Shown: positions 1 to 8,488 of the stretch, in pieces | How the letters are laid out: each line of letters starts with the position of its first letter | Numbering within the stretch: position 1 is the stretch's first letter | NCBI RefSeq assembly: GCF_000346505.1 | Contig: NZ_ANOH01000074.1 | Coordinates: 1-41,593, forward strand | DNA: 41,593 nt | From: Aporhodopirellula sallentina SM41 | GTDB taxonomy: Bacteria > Planctomycetota > Planctomycetia > Pirellulales > Pirellulaceae | Reading direction: 5' to 3' | Notes under the pieces: model-generated | The model's input: only the letters and a program-made list of their open reading frames with translations | What the model was told of the DNA's origin: nothing | Database searches by the model: none | Position numbers and translations under genes: made by a program

Positions 1-172
1 AGCAATCGCAACCTTCTTTGCAGTTGCCGCATGCACAATAGTCGGCCTTCGCAACCGGGCAGTTGGCTTCGACGCAGCATGCTGTTTTGGCTGCTTCTTC
101 ACCACCTTCGTGGTGGTCTGCCGAAACGATGAGGGCCGGGAACACCAACAGGATCGTCATCAAAATACGCAT
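1..172 (-). CDS. small secreted Cys-rich protein, C-terminus cut by window edge
   Basis: Read from the ATG at 172, this frame stays open to the left edge for 57 codons. It starts with a short hydrophobic leader (MRILMTILLVFPALIVSA) followed by a His/Glu patch (DHHEGGEEAA) and then many cysteines: a CC pair, then C-x5-C, and a terminal CACGNCKEGCDC cluster. GAGAT lies about 6 nt upstream of the ATG as a weak ribosome site. The layout suggests a small exported metal-binding or disulfide-rich protein. The next gene on the same strand (270-839) is also Cys/His-rich, so the two may work together. No family recognised; the C-terminus lies outside the window. Confidence 0.6.
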   Translation of the reverse strand, partial: MRILMTILLVFPALIVSADHHEGGEEAAKTACCVEANCPVAKADYCACGNCKEGCDC

Positions 173-269
173 TTATTCATCTCACTATTAAACGGTTTGG
201 TCGCGGGAATCTCCCGCATGGGAATTAGGAAAGGTCAGGAGCGCAGCGGGCGCTCAACCGATGTACTTC

Positions 270-839
270 CTAAATCAACCAGCGTTGCAGCGTGATGCAG
301 AAGCCTCGACCGGGCGACTGTACGCGTATCAGAGAAGAAGTTTTAGTGAGTGATCGCGATCGCAAAATTGCGGACGAATCGAATCTCCCGTCGGTATCGA
401 TATACCAACAGAAGTTATCGTGAGAGTCACTGCGTACTTCCACGTTGCCGATGATCGCATGGCTGTCCGCCTGGACTTCGCACGTGCAAGAAGGTTTGCC
501 TCCCGCGGTGGTCGGCCGGCAATGATTGCGACAACATCGGTGCGGTGTGCTGGGGTGAACGTTTTCGAACACCACTGCTGAAGACTGTGCCTCGGCTTGG
601 TTTCGATCGGCGCTGGCACCATGGTCATGACAGCAGGACGAAGTACACGTTGCCGCTGAGTTGGCGTGTGCGGATTCCGGGCCTGCAGAATCACTCCGAA
701 CCGCTGCACTCGCGGTGTGTCCAGTGTTCTCGTGACAGCAACACCGCATCGTCGCCCCGAGAGGCTGCGCAGCGACTGCCCACATAATCACGAACGCAAC
801 CAGAGGTCGCAGTCGATCCGAGTGGGGCAGAATTTGCAT
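270..839 (-). CDS. secreted Cys/His-rich protein of unknown function
   Basis: About 189 aa if translation starts at the ATG at 839, which is directly followed by a plausible signal peptide (LVAFVIMWAVAAQPLGA). A longer in-frame extension upstream to 923 has no leader and looks less likely. The mature part has clustered Cys and His: RCCCH, SSCCHDH, HRCCRNHC and SCTC, thirteen Cys in all, with Cys concentrated in the N-terminal two thirds. This pattern is typical of metal-binding periplasmic or surface proteins, but no named family is recognised. The gene lies downstream of the DUF4198/Kelch gene on the same strand with a 404-nt gap. Cys/His content, not homology, is the only hint of function. 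Confidence 0.55.
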   Translation of the reverse strand: MQILPHSDRLRPLVAFVIMWAVAAQPLGATMRCCCHENTGHTASAAVRSDSAGPESAHANSAATCTSSCCHDHGASADRNQAEAQSSAVVFENVHPSTPHRCCRNHCRPTTAGGKPSCTCEVQADSHAIIGNVEVRSDSHDNFCWYIDTDGRFDSSAILRSRSLTKTSSLIRVQSPGRGFCITLQRWLI

Positions 840-1243
840 GCGAAACAGGGCGAATGGTTTGCTGGTGGGAAAACGGGTCAGCGAAAACGATCGCATCACC
901 GGCAGATCCGATGTACCAGGCACCGGCGATGAGCGTCAACGTTGTTCCGTACCATACCCCATCTTACCGAGGTGTACGGGCGACACGCAGCGTATTTTCT
1001 TGCAAATTTCGCCACGCCGGACACAACTTTGCGAACGATGCGGTAAAGAATGAAACTTCAGAAAAATCGGACGCCGGTCCGCGATTCCTCGACACTTGTG
1101 TCTCCACCGCCCGATCGCCAAGGCATCCTTCCCGCAGCAACCCTTCCGAGACCCCCGTTTAGGAGCCCCGTTTTAGGAATCCGACGGTGGAACTGCGATT
1201 CCGATCGCCGCGATATCCGGCAACCTCAGTTGGACACCCTCGT
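840..1243. other. gene-free interval between two minus-strand genes
   Basis: About 400 nt between the Cys/His-rich gene and the Kelch gene. Open frames here lack leaders, ribosome sites and recognisable motifs. The interval presumably holds the promoter of the Cys/His-rich gene, but I see no clear -10/-35 pair and no terminator. Confidence 0.4.
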
Positions 1244-2914
1244 TCAATCATCGCCGCCGAGTTTCACCACATCGATGTCGGTGAATTTGCCGATCTGCAT
1301 GTTGGCACCGCCAACGAGCAGCAATTCTTGGTCCCCACGCGGGAGCATCCGGTGGAAGAACCGTGCCGGGTCGCATTGGGCGATCGTCTCCCAACCTTCT
1401 CCGTCTTTGCTCAGACGGTGGATGTATCCGTCCATGGTGTTGACGTACAGTCGACCGCCGGTCACATAGGAGGCGGTACCGAACCCGGCCATGCCTTTGC
1501 CGGGAAGTGCGGGGGCATCCGTCCACGAATCCGCCGCAGGGTCGTACACGTCGACTCGCGTAGTTGGTCCGTTCTCAGGGTGCATTCCGCCGAGCACATA
1601 AAGTTTGCCCTCGAAAGCCGCGGCACTGATCGCACGTCTGCGAAACGGAGGTGTCGCGAGTGGTTGCCAGGTCGCGTTTGCGTCGCTGAGGTCGAGCGAC
1701 CAGGCGGTTTGATGCCACGTGCTCCCGTCACTCTCGCCTTGCAGGCTCCATCCGCCAAACACGTAAACCGTGTCACCCAAGACGGCCGCATCGAGAGACG
1801 ACCGTGGTTCGGGAAGATCCGCGAGAGGTGTCCATGTCTTCGATGCCGAATCGAATCGGGCGACCGACGTTTGCGACTGCAGATCGTGCTCCTCGCCTTC
1901 TTCGTTCAACGCTGTGAAACCACCGATCCGGATGACGTCGCTGCCGTGTGGCACGAGTGCGAGACCTTGCAGCGAAGGACCGGTCGCCAACTCTTGCCAC
2001 TGTCCCTTTTCCGAGTCGCCAGCAGCGGAAAGGTCCAACGCCCAAAGCCGGTTCGACTGTTCGGCGGTGGAGTAGGAGTGTGCACTGCCGGTGTGTCCGC
2101 CGTAGACATACAAGGTCTCGCCCGCGATCGCTGCACCGAAGCTAGTCAATTCCTCCGGCAGTTCCGGAAGGTTCGACGAAGTGATCGTTGCGGTGCTGTC
2201 TTCGCTGACCTCCGGTGCAGGTTTTGGTGAAACACGAAAAGTCGCCGTCAGGTAGTCCGTCGTGCTGTGGTAAACGTCGCCGTCGTGCGTTCCCGATGCT
2301 TCTTTATTGGTGAATCCGACCACAATCGCATTGAGCCCCTCTTCCACCTCATCGTTGGCGAACCGAACGACGCCCTCATCGTTGGTTTCCCGCGATGCTT
2401 CTTCGTGGCCCTCTTCGCAGTACAGAGCGACTTTGGTGTTGGCCAGCGGTTTGCCTTCGTGCAGCACGGTGACTTCGACTGTCCCGTCGTCCTCTGCATG
2501 AATGAGGGTTTGCAGGCTCGCGTCTTCGCGAGGTTTTGACGGCCAATCTTTCGAGTTTGGCTCGGCGATATGTTCGACGTGGTAGGTCAATTTCGTTCCA
2601 TGGTAGAGTCCGTAGGTGACCGATCCTGAGATCTCCGATCCGAGATCAACGGTCTGGTCGGATCGAATTCCAACAAAGTCGTCAGAGTCGATCGTTGTTG
2701 TCGGAATCGCCTTTTCCGACGCTCCCGAAGTCAGCGTGATCGATTGGATCGACGCGGGCATCGGATAAGTGCGGTCATCGGGCGATTCGCCGAACCACAT
2801 CATGACTTTGCCGTCGTCATCGGTCGATAGCCATGGGAAATGTGCATACACCGGGCCGGACGCGATCATTAAGAACGCCGCGGCCATCGGAAACGACTTG
2901 GATAGGTATTTCAT
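1244..2914 (-). CDS. secreted DUF4198-like protein with Kelch beta-propeller
   Basis: A 556-aa exported protein. Residues 1-24 form a signal peptide (MKYLSKSFPMAAAFLMIASG...). The mature N-terminus (AHFPWLSTDDDGKVMMWFGE) resembles DUF4198/CbiM-type periplasmic domains that begin AHxxWL. At about 140-225 a carboxypeptidase-regulatory-like module is visible (VTVLHEGKPLANTKVAL, TNDEGVVRFAN). From about 255 to 545 there are Kelch repeats with the usual GG pairs: LYVYGGH, VIRIGGF, VYVFGGWS, LYVLGGMHPE, LLLVGGAN. DUF4198 proteins are often linked to metal uptake, and Kelch propellers bind proteins or sugars. It follows the lipoprotein gene by 113 nt, so co-transcription with the DUF1559/lipoprotein pair is likely. 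The fusion of the two modules is clear; the ligand is not. Confidence 0.8.
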   Translation of the reverse strand: MKYLSKSFPMAAAFLMIASGPVYAHFPWLSTDDDGKVMMWFGESPDDRTYPMPASIQSITLTSGASEKAIPTTTIDSDDFVGIRSDQTVDLGSEISGSVTYGLYHGTKLTYHVEHIAEPNSKDWPSKPREDASLQTLIHAEDDGTVEVTVLHEGKPLANTKVALYCEEGHEEASRETNDEGVVRFANDEVEEGLNAIVVGFTNKEASGTHDGDVYHSTTDYLTATFRVSPKPAPEVSEDSTATITSSNLPELPEELTSFGAAIAGETLYVYGGHTGSAHSYSTAEQSNRLWALDLSAAGDSEKGQWQELATGPSLQGLALVPHGSDVIRIGGFTALNEEGEEHDLQSQTSVARFDSASKTWTPLADLPEPRSSLDAAVLGDTVYVFGGWSLQGESDGSTWHQTAWSLDLSDANATWQPLATPPFRRRAISAAAFEGKLYVLGGMHPENGPTTRVDVYDPAADSWTDAPALPGKGMAGFGTASYVTGGRLYVNTMDGYIHRLSKDGEGWETIAQCDPARFFHRMLPRGDQELLLVGGANMQIGKFTDIDVVKLGGDD

Positions 2915-3027
2915 GATTGTTGTGTAGGTATTGATTATTGAACAGGTATGCAGGTGGAGCGCGACGCGTGCCGGATGTTTCTATTGTTTCCCAGCGGGAA
3001 GCGACGCGGGGGTTCTATTTCAGAAAT

Positions 3028-3462
3028 TTAACGAGTGGTTAATTCAAAACGGCATTGGTTGTCCGCGCCCGCGACGACGGTGGCGTGCAGCGATCCAGCA
3101 CGTTGATACTTTGCAGGAATGGTACGTGCGTTGAGCGGATCTCGTTCCCCCGCTTCGATCGCCGCCATCGCCTCGGTCAACTCGGGGTTGTTGGGCGTCA
3201 CAATCACGTCGTAATCCCCGGAGGCGAGGCCGTTGTCTCGCTGGATTTGGAACATTCCGTTTTCGACGATCGTGACCGCGTCCCTGTTCCGTTGGTTGGA
3301 AATGAAGCGGATGGTGGCCGAGGAAACCGGACGCTTGTCGAGCGTGACTTCACCCGAAACCGGATACCGCTCGACCGTGGGTTCGGAATCGCATCCGAGC
3401 AGCATGATCGACACAATCGCGAGCGTGATCAGGCAGCATACGTTGTCGAACCGTACACTCAT
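3028..3462 (-). CDS. lipoprotein with carboxypeptidase-regulatory-like fold
   Basis: 144 aa with a lipoprotein signal: hydrophobic residues 10-22, then LLGC with the lipidated Cys at 24. The body ([20 protein letters not shown] ... GDYDVIVTP) is the transthyretin-like beta-sandwich typical of small planctomycete lipoproteins encoded beside DUF1559 genes. The start codon overlaps the stop of the upstream DUF1559 gene by 4 nt (ATGA at 3459-3462), so translation is coupled. It probably sits on the membrane and supports an envelope protein or complex; no enzymatic motif is visible. Confidence 0.85.
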   Translation of the reverse strand: MSVRFDNVCCLITLAIVSIMLLGCDSEPTVERYPVSGEVTLDKRPVSSATIRFISNQRNRDAVTIVENGMFQIQRDNGLASGDYDVIVTPNNPELTEAMAAIEAGERDPLNARTIPAKYQRAGSLHATVVAGADNQCRFELTTR

Positions 3463-4400
3463 TGCGCCACCTCGATGACTTCGTGGCCGTTACGAGTCGC
3501 CAGCGAATCGAGTAGCTCGCGATCGAGAAACTCGGTCGCAAACCGGACGCTGCCGTCACCGTAGAGCATGTGAACGCCACCAGGATGCATGCTTTGAAAG
3601 CCGCCGTTGTTCGCCGCGGTATGAACATTCAGCTCTTTCTGCGACGTCCCCAGAGAAACGGCAGGGTAGCCAACGACCCAACGTGCCGTTCCCCATTTGA
3701 TCTGCCCGGCCGATGGCGCCGGTGCCGTCCAAAGGTAGTCACGCATGTCATAGGTGGTTTCGCTGAAAGCCAATGTGTTGCTCGTTCCATCGGTGATGTC
3801 GCGAAACGCGGTGGCCGGGTTGTTGAATCCGTGCGGTACCCAGTTCAAACCAAACATTCCATCATTCTTTGGCATGTACGATCCCGTGCCCTCGCATGCA
3901 AGGTAACTCGATGGGCCACCGGTTTCCCCGTTGCTCGTATCGGGAACCAATCGCGGCAGCGGCATCGAGGGACACAAGTAGGTAGCGATTTCTTGCGCGG
4001 CGACTTCTTGGTTGTACGGATCCGAATACGATTTGCTGAAGTCGAACTGCGAGTAAGTGTTGCCCTCTTCGAGGTAGGGCAGGATGGCGGCGAGCGGGCC
4101 CATGAAGTTGCTCAATCGCGAACCTTCGGGGAACTTGTTGAAGCTGCCGTGATAGTTGTGCAGAGCGAGTCCGATCTGTTTCAAGTTGTTGCCGCACGAC
4201 ATGCGACGAGCCGCTTCACGGGCTGCTTGGACGGCCGGCAACAACAGCCCAACGAGCACGCCGATGATCGCGATCACCACCAACAACTCGACCAGAGTGA
4301 ACGCGGTACGTGAACGACGAGTGGACCGCGAAACCGCGTTTGCGGATACGGATGATTGAGAAACATTGCATGCGGGCATGCATACATACAAGCACTTCAT
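3459..4400 (-). CDS. DUF1559 pseudopilin-like protein
   Basis: 313 aa from the ATG at 4400, chosen because GGAG lies about 6 nt upstream; a longer frame begins at 4439. Residues about 30-55 hold a type IV pilin/pseudopilin leader and helix ([36 protein letters not shown]), with prepilin cleavage expected before the FTLVE segment. The rest matches DUF1559: [16 protein letters not shown] near the helix, and a C-terminal [17 protein letters not shown] motif. Such proteins are massively duplicated in planctomycetes and presumably form fibre or secretion-like assemblies; their exact role is unknown. The stop overlaps the lipoprotein start. The 29-residue extension before the pilin leader is long but common in this family. 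Confidence 0.92.
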   Translation of the reverse strand: MKCLYVCMPACNVSQSSVSANAVSRSTRRSRTAFTLVELLVVIAIIGVLVGLLLPAVQAAREAARRMSCGNNLKQIGLALHNYHGSFNKFPEGSRLSNFMGPLAAILPYLEEGNTYSQFDFSKSYSDPYNQEVAAQEIATYLCPSMPLPRLVPDTSNGETGGPSSYLACEGTGSYMPKNDGMFGLNWVPHGFNNPATAFRDITDGTSNTLAFSETTYDMRDYLWTAPAPSAGQIKWGTARWVVGYPAVSLGTSQKELNVHTAANNGGFQSMHPGGVHMLYGDGSVRFATEFLDRELLDSLATRNGHEVIEVAQ

Positions 4401-4767
4401 AGAGAGCTCCAGCGAGAGGGCACACGAAAGATAGATCAATCTCGAAAACCAATTTCGAGATGGGATCGAGCGTGGCTGGCTGGAGGGCGGAAGACGGCCT
4501 CTTGCTTGCTGCGTCGTCGAACGAACTGTCGCTTATTGCGAATCAGTCGCGATAAGTTTGCCTGTTGGTCAGAATCTTTGCAAGTGTTGGCGAGAAAAAA
4601 ATTGGGAAGATACTGGAATGCTTCACGGCGAGTCTCTCACCAGGGTTTGAGGTGATCAATGACATTGAGCGTTCTTAAATATGACGTATCCGATGTCGTC
4701 ATACTTCGGAGGTCTGAATTCAGGCGGATCCAGCGACGGGCCGCGAGCCCGTTCGTTTCAGATTGCT
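4401..4767. other. gene-free interval upstream of the DUF1559 gene, with one R1 repeat
   Basis: This stretch should carry the promoter of the DUF1559-lipoprotein-Kelch set. It contains one copy of the R1 repeat at 4714-4735, preceded by an ATGACGTATCCGATGT string that has a near match at 8097. No gene is supported. Confidence 0.5.
4714..4735. repeat. R1 intergenic repeat, copy 1
   Basis: CTGAATTCAGG followed by CGGATCCAGC. Related strings occur at 8212, 19471, 27067 (inverted) and 38020, always between genes. The consensus I read is CTGAATTC-n(4-7)-ATCCAGC(TAC), with an imperfect internal palindrome. Confidence 0.6.
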
Positions 4768-5544
4768 CTAGATAGATGCGATCTCGGCACGACGTTCGGT
4801 CGACCGTCGCTGCTCGGGCGCCGCGTAACGGACCAAGTACCATTGGCGTCCGACTTTGGTTGCCGTGACGATCTGGTGCGAATCGCCGAGCCCTCCAACG
4901 AACGATTCGGGTCGGCTCGCATCGGGATGCCACTCGGCCCAGTCATCATGTGATGATCCGCTGAGTTGAAACCGAATCGGTCCGTGTTCGTCCCCTTCGA
5001 CGGCGGCGATGCACAGTTCATCGCCAGCCAGCAGTGGCGACTGCAACAGGATCAGCGTCGTCGGACGTCCGAACGGATACGCCATGAATGGACCGACGCC
5101 GGGCAATTCACCATCGCGCAACGGCCATCGCTGGCGGAGCGGTTCGGCGAGTGTTTCGAGTCGATCCACTTGAATCGCCATCCGCGCACGTTTGCCTTGC
5201 CACGCGAGCGACGATCGATTGATGAACACTCCGCACCAAACCGCAACGATGGTTGTGATTGCGAGCAGCGAAATGATCGAACGGGCTCGAGAGAAGTGTG
5301 CCGAGTGAAAGAGTCTGACAAACAGAGCAACCAACGATGACGCGGCTAGCAGAAGCGTCAACAGCAACAAGACGACTCGAACCGTACCGCTATCGTCCAA
5401 CGTGCTCTGAAACGTCACCTGCGGATCCGACACGAAACGCGAAAGCGAACGCAGCAGCGGCTCGAACCGCAGGTCCAATGCTGCCCATAGGGTGACACCC
5501 ATGAGTGTCAGGGCATGAACGATCCAGAGCCACTTTGTTCGCAT
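4768..5544 (-). CDS. three-TM membrane protein of unknown function
   Basis: 258 aa. Hydrophobic segments lie at about 4-23 (WLWIVHALTLMGVTLWAAL), 55-80 (VRVVLLLLTLLLAASSLVAL) and 90-108 (IISLLAITTIVAVWCGVFI). They are followed by a soluble domain of about 150 residues that should face the periplasm or outside (GPFMAYPFGRPTTLILL, DDWAEWHPDASRP). The start at 5544 has GAGGAAAA about 12 nt upstream. It begins 62 nt downstream of the prenyltransferase-fold gene on the same strand, so the two probably form an operon. I do not recognise the family. Confidence 0.7.
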   Translation of the reverse strand: MRTKWLWIVHALTLMGVTLWAALDLRFEPLLRSLSRFVSDPQVTFQSTLDDSGTVRVVLLLLTLLLAASSLVALFVRLFHSAHFSRARSIISLLAITTIVAVWCGVFINRSSLAWQGKRARMAIQVDRLETLAEPLRQRWPLRDGELPGVGPFMAYPFGRPTTLILLQSPLLAGDELCIAAVEGDEHGPIRFQLSGSSHDDWAEWHPDASRPESFVGGLGDSHQIVTATKVGRQWYLVRYAAPEQRRSTERRAEIASI

Positions 5545-5606
5545 CGACTGTTTGTTTTCCTCGGTAGGTTGATCCGCCGTGGGCGTATGATTTTTCGGAT
5601 TGGTTG

Positions 5607-6830
5607 TTAGTCGCAGTACGCGAGTGCCATCAAGGCGAATGAGGTTGCAAGGTTTTTGTCGTTTTCAAACCATCGCTGATTCTCATTGCTCCACGATCCG
5701 TCTTCGTTCTGCCGCTCGGCCAACTCGGCGATCAAATCGGCACGCCAATCATGTTCTTTACCGTCTGAATCGGTCAGCGACTGAACGCCGGCGGCGTCGA
5801 GTGCAGCGGCGAAGGTGTGGTAGTAGTAATACAAACCCGCCGAACCCATGCCTGGATTTTTCTCGACGGTGTAGTGATCCCCGATCCACTTCACGGCGGC
5901 TTTCACACGTTTGTCTTCCGCGGTCAGGCCGGCAAAGATCATGCTCTTCAGACCTGTGTAGGTCATCGAACCGTAACTGCGCAAACCGCCGTTGTCGGTG
6001 TAACGTTCGTCCGACGTGCTCGGGTCGATTTTGGTCGTGGGTATTTCATAGTAGAAACCTCCATCGTCGACTTTGGCAGCGAACGCGGTATCGTTGTGTT
6101 CGGAATCCAGGTTTTGGCAACGCGACACGAACGCCAACGCACGTTGGATCGCCGGATCGGATGCTTCCGTCTCCGCGGCCCGCAAGGCTTCGATCATGTA
6201 CGCCGTGTTCGACAAGTCGGGTCGCCCGGCACCACCGTAGCCAACGCCACCGTACCACGGATCCGAGGGGTCACGTTCGCCTCCGCCGTATTGCATTTCG
6301 GTGACAAATGCCTTGGCTCGCTGGAGCAGATTGTTGTACTTGCCGGTTTTGTTCGCTTCGGCAAAGCAGACCATCGCGACGCAGGTTTCGTAATTCTTGA
6401 TGCGGCCGTTGCCATAAATCCCGCCGTCCGGTTTGACGTATCCTTCGAGCGCCTTCAGTCCCGCAGCGACCATCGGTTCATCGAGGGAGTGACCGTTGCG
6501 GAGGGCAGACGTGATCGCCAGAGCGGTGACTCCCGGTCCGGCCCGATCGGAGAACGTGCCCGCGTCAGACTGCCCTTGCTGGGCAAGAAAGCGGAGTCCC
6601 TTCTCGACGATTTTTCGTCGTTGTTTTTCACTCTCACTGACCTGCGCGTTTTCGCTCGACGCGTCCGCCACAGTTGTACCACTCGAGCGCGCTTTCGCCG
6701 TAGATACGTCCTGAGCGGCGAGTTGCCCGACAAGTTGCCCCGGCAAAAGTACGCCCATACCGAGAGCGGCCAATGCGGTGGCGCGGACAAAATTGCGGCG
6801 AGTGCGGTGGAAATTCCGTCGAAGGGGCAT
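5607..6830 (-). CDS. secreted prenyltransferase/squalene-oxidase-repeat protein
   Basis: 407 aa. The N-terminus has a twin-arginine-like leader (RRNFVRA followed by a hydrophobic stretch to about residue 40), so Tat export is likely. The mature region has the alpha/alpha-toroid repeats of the terpenoid cyclase/prenyltransferase fold: KGLRFLAQQGQ, LEGYVKPDGGIY, FVSRCQNLDS and, at the end, RQNEDGSWSNENQRWF. I see no DxDD protonating motif, so cyclase activity is not expected; secreted members of this fold in planctomycetes have no known reaction. The start has GGAAAG at good spacing. The three-TM gene follows 62 nt downstream. Confidence 0.85.
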   Translation of the reverse strand: MPLRRNFHRTRRNFVRATALAALGMGVLLPGQLVGQLAAQDVSTAKARSSGTTVADASSENAQVSESEKQRRKIVEKGLRFLAQQGQSDAGTFSDRAGPGVTALAITSALRNGHSLDEPMVAAGLKALEGYVKPDGGIYGNGRIKNYETCVAMVCFAEANKTGKYNNLLQRAKAFVTEMQYGGGERDPSDPWYGGVGYGGAGRPDLSNTAYMIEALRAAETEASDPAIQRALAFVSRCQNLDSEHNDTAFAAKVDDGGFYYEIPTTKIDPSTSDERYTDNGGLRSYGSMTYTGLKSMIFAGLTAEDKRVKAAVKWIGDHYTVEKNPGMGSAGLYYYYHTFAAALDAAGVQSLTDSDGKEHDWRADLIAELAERQNEDGSWSNENQRWFENDKNLATSFALMALAYCD

Positions 6831-7446
6831 CGGTTGTCTTTCCGTTTGTTAAGAGACGATTGAGACTGGCTCTTGTGGCCACGTAGCGAAACGAGTTGAG
6901 AGCTTATCCGAAAACCACAGGAAATGATCGAGACAGTCAAAACGAGATCGACTGGTATGCACAACCTGTGCCGATCGGCGAAGAGCCGCGGCGGAGGAGT
7001 GCTTGCCTGTCCGCGTACCGGCGAGCAGATTTGGATTCGAAGGGCTCGACCGATTCGCGTTTCGGCTTGTTGCTTTCGCCGCCCCCCCGCCAAAAGGTCG
7101 TGCAGTTTTACTTCACCGTCCCTTTGAGAGGCTGATGACAAACGTCTGGCAATACAAAACTGAACAACCGCACGACCTCCCAACGAAAGGGTATTGGCTC
7201 GATGCAAAAGCAAGTGGTTGTGTGATGCCTCGATAGCGCGGCGGGCTAGCAAAACCACAGGCCGTTTTATGCATTCGCGAAAGACCGAGAAAATGGGAAT
7301 GTCATAATTTTCAAAAACGCGCGGCGGGTTTTGGTTAGCGACGCAACTGGTCCTACGGCACGACGTCGAAAGGCGTCGTCCTCACGTTGTTGGAACAGCG
7401 TTGGTGGCAGGTCCAGACTTCTCTATCTCTTCCCAAAAAAAGCACC
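6831..7446. other. divergent intergenic region, about 615 nt
   Basis: The interval lies between the divergent cyclase-fold gene (minus) and the EF-hand gene (plus). Short open frames inside lack ribosome sites and look random. The only clear structure is the hairpin at 7360-7379. Promoters for both genes must be here but cannot be placed by eye. Confidence 0.45.
7360..7379 (+). other. hairpin with GAAA tetraloop in the 5' leader of the EF-hand gene
   Basis: ACGACGTC and GGCGTCGT pair as an 8-bp stem (one G-U) closed by a GAAA (GNRA) loop, 68-87 nt before the ATG at 7447. No T-run follows, so it is not a terminator. It could be an mRNA leader structure or chance. Confidence 0.3.
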
Positions 7447-8082
7447 ATGAGAACTTTCGCAAAACTCCTATTCGGTTTATCCGTCTTCGCAACGACCGGC
7501 TACGCATTCGCTCAACCGCCTGGCGGACGAGGTCGTGGTGGCGGTGGCGGCTCACCGGTTGATCGGATGATGATGATGGACGCCAACGGCGACGATCAGT
7601 TGACGCCAGATGAGGTAACCGACGATCGCGTGAAAAACATGCTCTATCGTGCCGACTCCAACCAAGACGGCGTGGTCACTCGAGCCGAATTGACCGTGAT
7701 GGCGGAACAGTTCGCCGGCGGCGGGAATGCCCGTGGTCGCGGTGGTGCGATGCGTGGCGGAATGATGCAAGAAGGCGGACCTGGTGGAGGCGGCGGACCT
7801 GGAGGTGGACCGGGCGGAGCGGGCCCGGGCGGCCCTCCTCCGATCGGACAAATTATGCCTCCGTTTGCAGCCGAAGAGTTGCAACTAACCTCGGCTCAAC
7901 AAGCCGCGATTGCGGAACTGCAAGCCTACGTCGACTCCAAATTGGCTGACATTTTAACCGATGAGCAAGAGCAGCAGATTGCCGACGGCGAATCGAACTT
8001 GCAGCGTGGTGGCCCGCCCGGTGGCGGCAACCAACGCGGTGCGAACCAGCGTAGCCAAGGCCGACAACGGATCGGTCGCTAG
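7447..8082 (+). CDS. secreted EF-hand, Gly-rich protein
   Basis: 211 aa from the ATG at 7447, which starts a clean signal peptide (MRTFAKLLFGLSVFATTGYAFA); a longer frame from 7387 would bury it. Two EF-hand calcium loops follow: DANGDDQLTPDE and DSNQDGVVTRAE. A low-complexity Gly/Met/Arg-rich stretch then runs from about 95 to 140 (GGGARGRGG- and GGPGGGGG-type runs), and a helix (LTSAQQAAIAELQAYVDSKL) resembles the C-terminal region of other small planctomycete EF-hand proteins. Likely a periplasmic or surface calcium-binding protein. No partner is obvious; the next gene on this strand, the peroxidase, is about 400 nt away. Confidence 0.85.
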   Translation: MRTFAKLLFGLSVFATTGYAFAQPPGGRGRGGGGGSPVDRMMMMDANGDDQLTPDEVTDDRVKNMLYRADSNQDGVVTRAELTVMAEQFAGGGNARGRGGAMRGGMMQEGGPGGGGGPGGGPGGAGPGGPPPIGQIMPPFAAEELQLTSAQQAAIAELQAYVDSKLADILTDEQEQQIADGESNLQRGGPPGGGNQRGANQRSQGRQRIGR

Positions 8083-8175
8083 AGCGTTTTGAACAATGAC
8101 GTTTCCGATGTGATCTCCAGTGCCGCCAGACGTCAGTGGGTTGAATCAAGCAGTTTGAATTCGGCCGACAGAATA

Positions 8176-8203
8176 CGGTGAACAGAATTCGGTGAACAGA
8201 ATT
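8176..8203. repeat. 14-bp tandem duplication
   Basis: CGGTGAACAGAATT occurs twice with no gap, immediately upstream of R1 copy 2. Confidence 0.8.
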
Positions 8204-8211
8204 CAAAGAGC

Positions 8212-8235
8212 CTGAATTCGGGCGAATCCAGCTAA
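8212..8235. repeat. R1 intergenic repeat, copy 2
   Basis: CTGAATTCGGGCGAATCCAG followed by CTAA. This copy shows the palindromic core best: GATTCG pairs with CGAATC. It lies between the EF-hand and heme peroxidase genes. Confidence 0.65.
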
Positions 8236-8488
8236 CAGGATCGGACACGTTCCATTTCGAAATTCTCTCACATGCCTGCGACTTGAGTCACGCGAGAGAT
8301 TCTCTTACGGCAACACACCCGTCCTCAAGGATGGGTGCGAGGAATTTTTCTGCGCCGGCGCGTGACATATTTTATCGCAAACCTCCCTGTTGAATGAGTG
8401 GCACTGCCTACGGCAGTGTTCCGGTTGTGGTGTTTCGCCCCACGGCCCCTTTTCTTCCCCACTCTTCGACAGCACGAGGACGCTAGCG

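Larger units (their letters stand above)
8083..8488. other. intergenic interval with R1 repeat and a short tandem duplication
   Basis: About 400 nt between the EF-hand and peroxidase genes. It contains a 14-bp direct tandem repeat (CGGTGAACAGAATT at 8176-8189 and 8190-8203) and an R1 copy at 8212-8235. No gene is supported. Confidence 0.5.

Noticed and set aside
1187-2230. Long plus-strand open frame opposite the Kelch gene
   Set aside because: It is antisense to clear Kelch repeats with a signal peptide; its translation has no leader or known motif and is Arg/Gly-rich from codon bias of the other strand.
5817-6863. Plus-strand open frame of 348 codons opposite the cyclase-fold gene
   Set aside because: The minus strand encodes recognisable toroid repeats with a good ribosome site; the plus frame has none of these.
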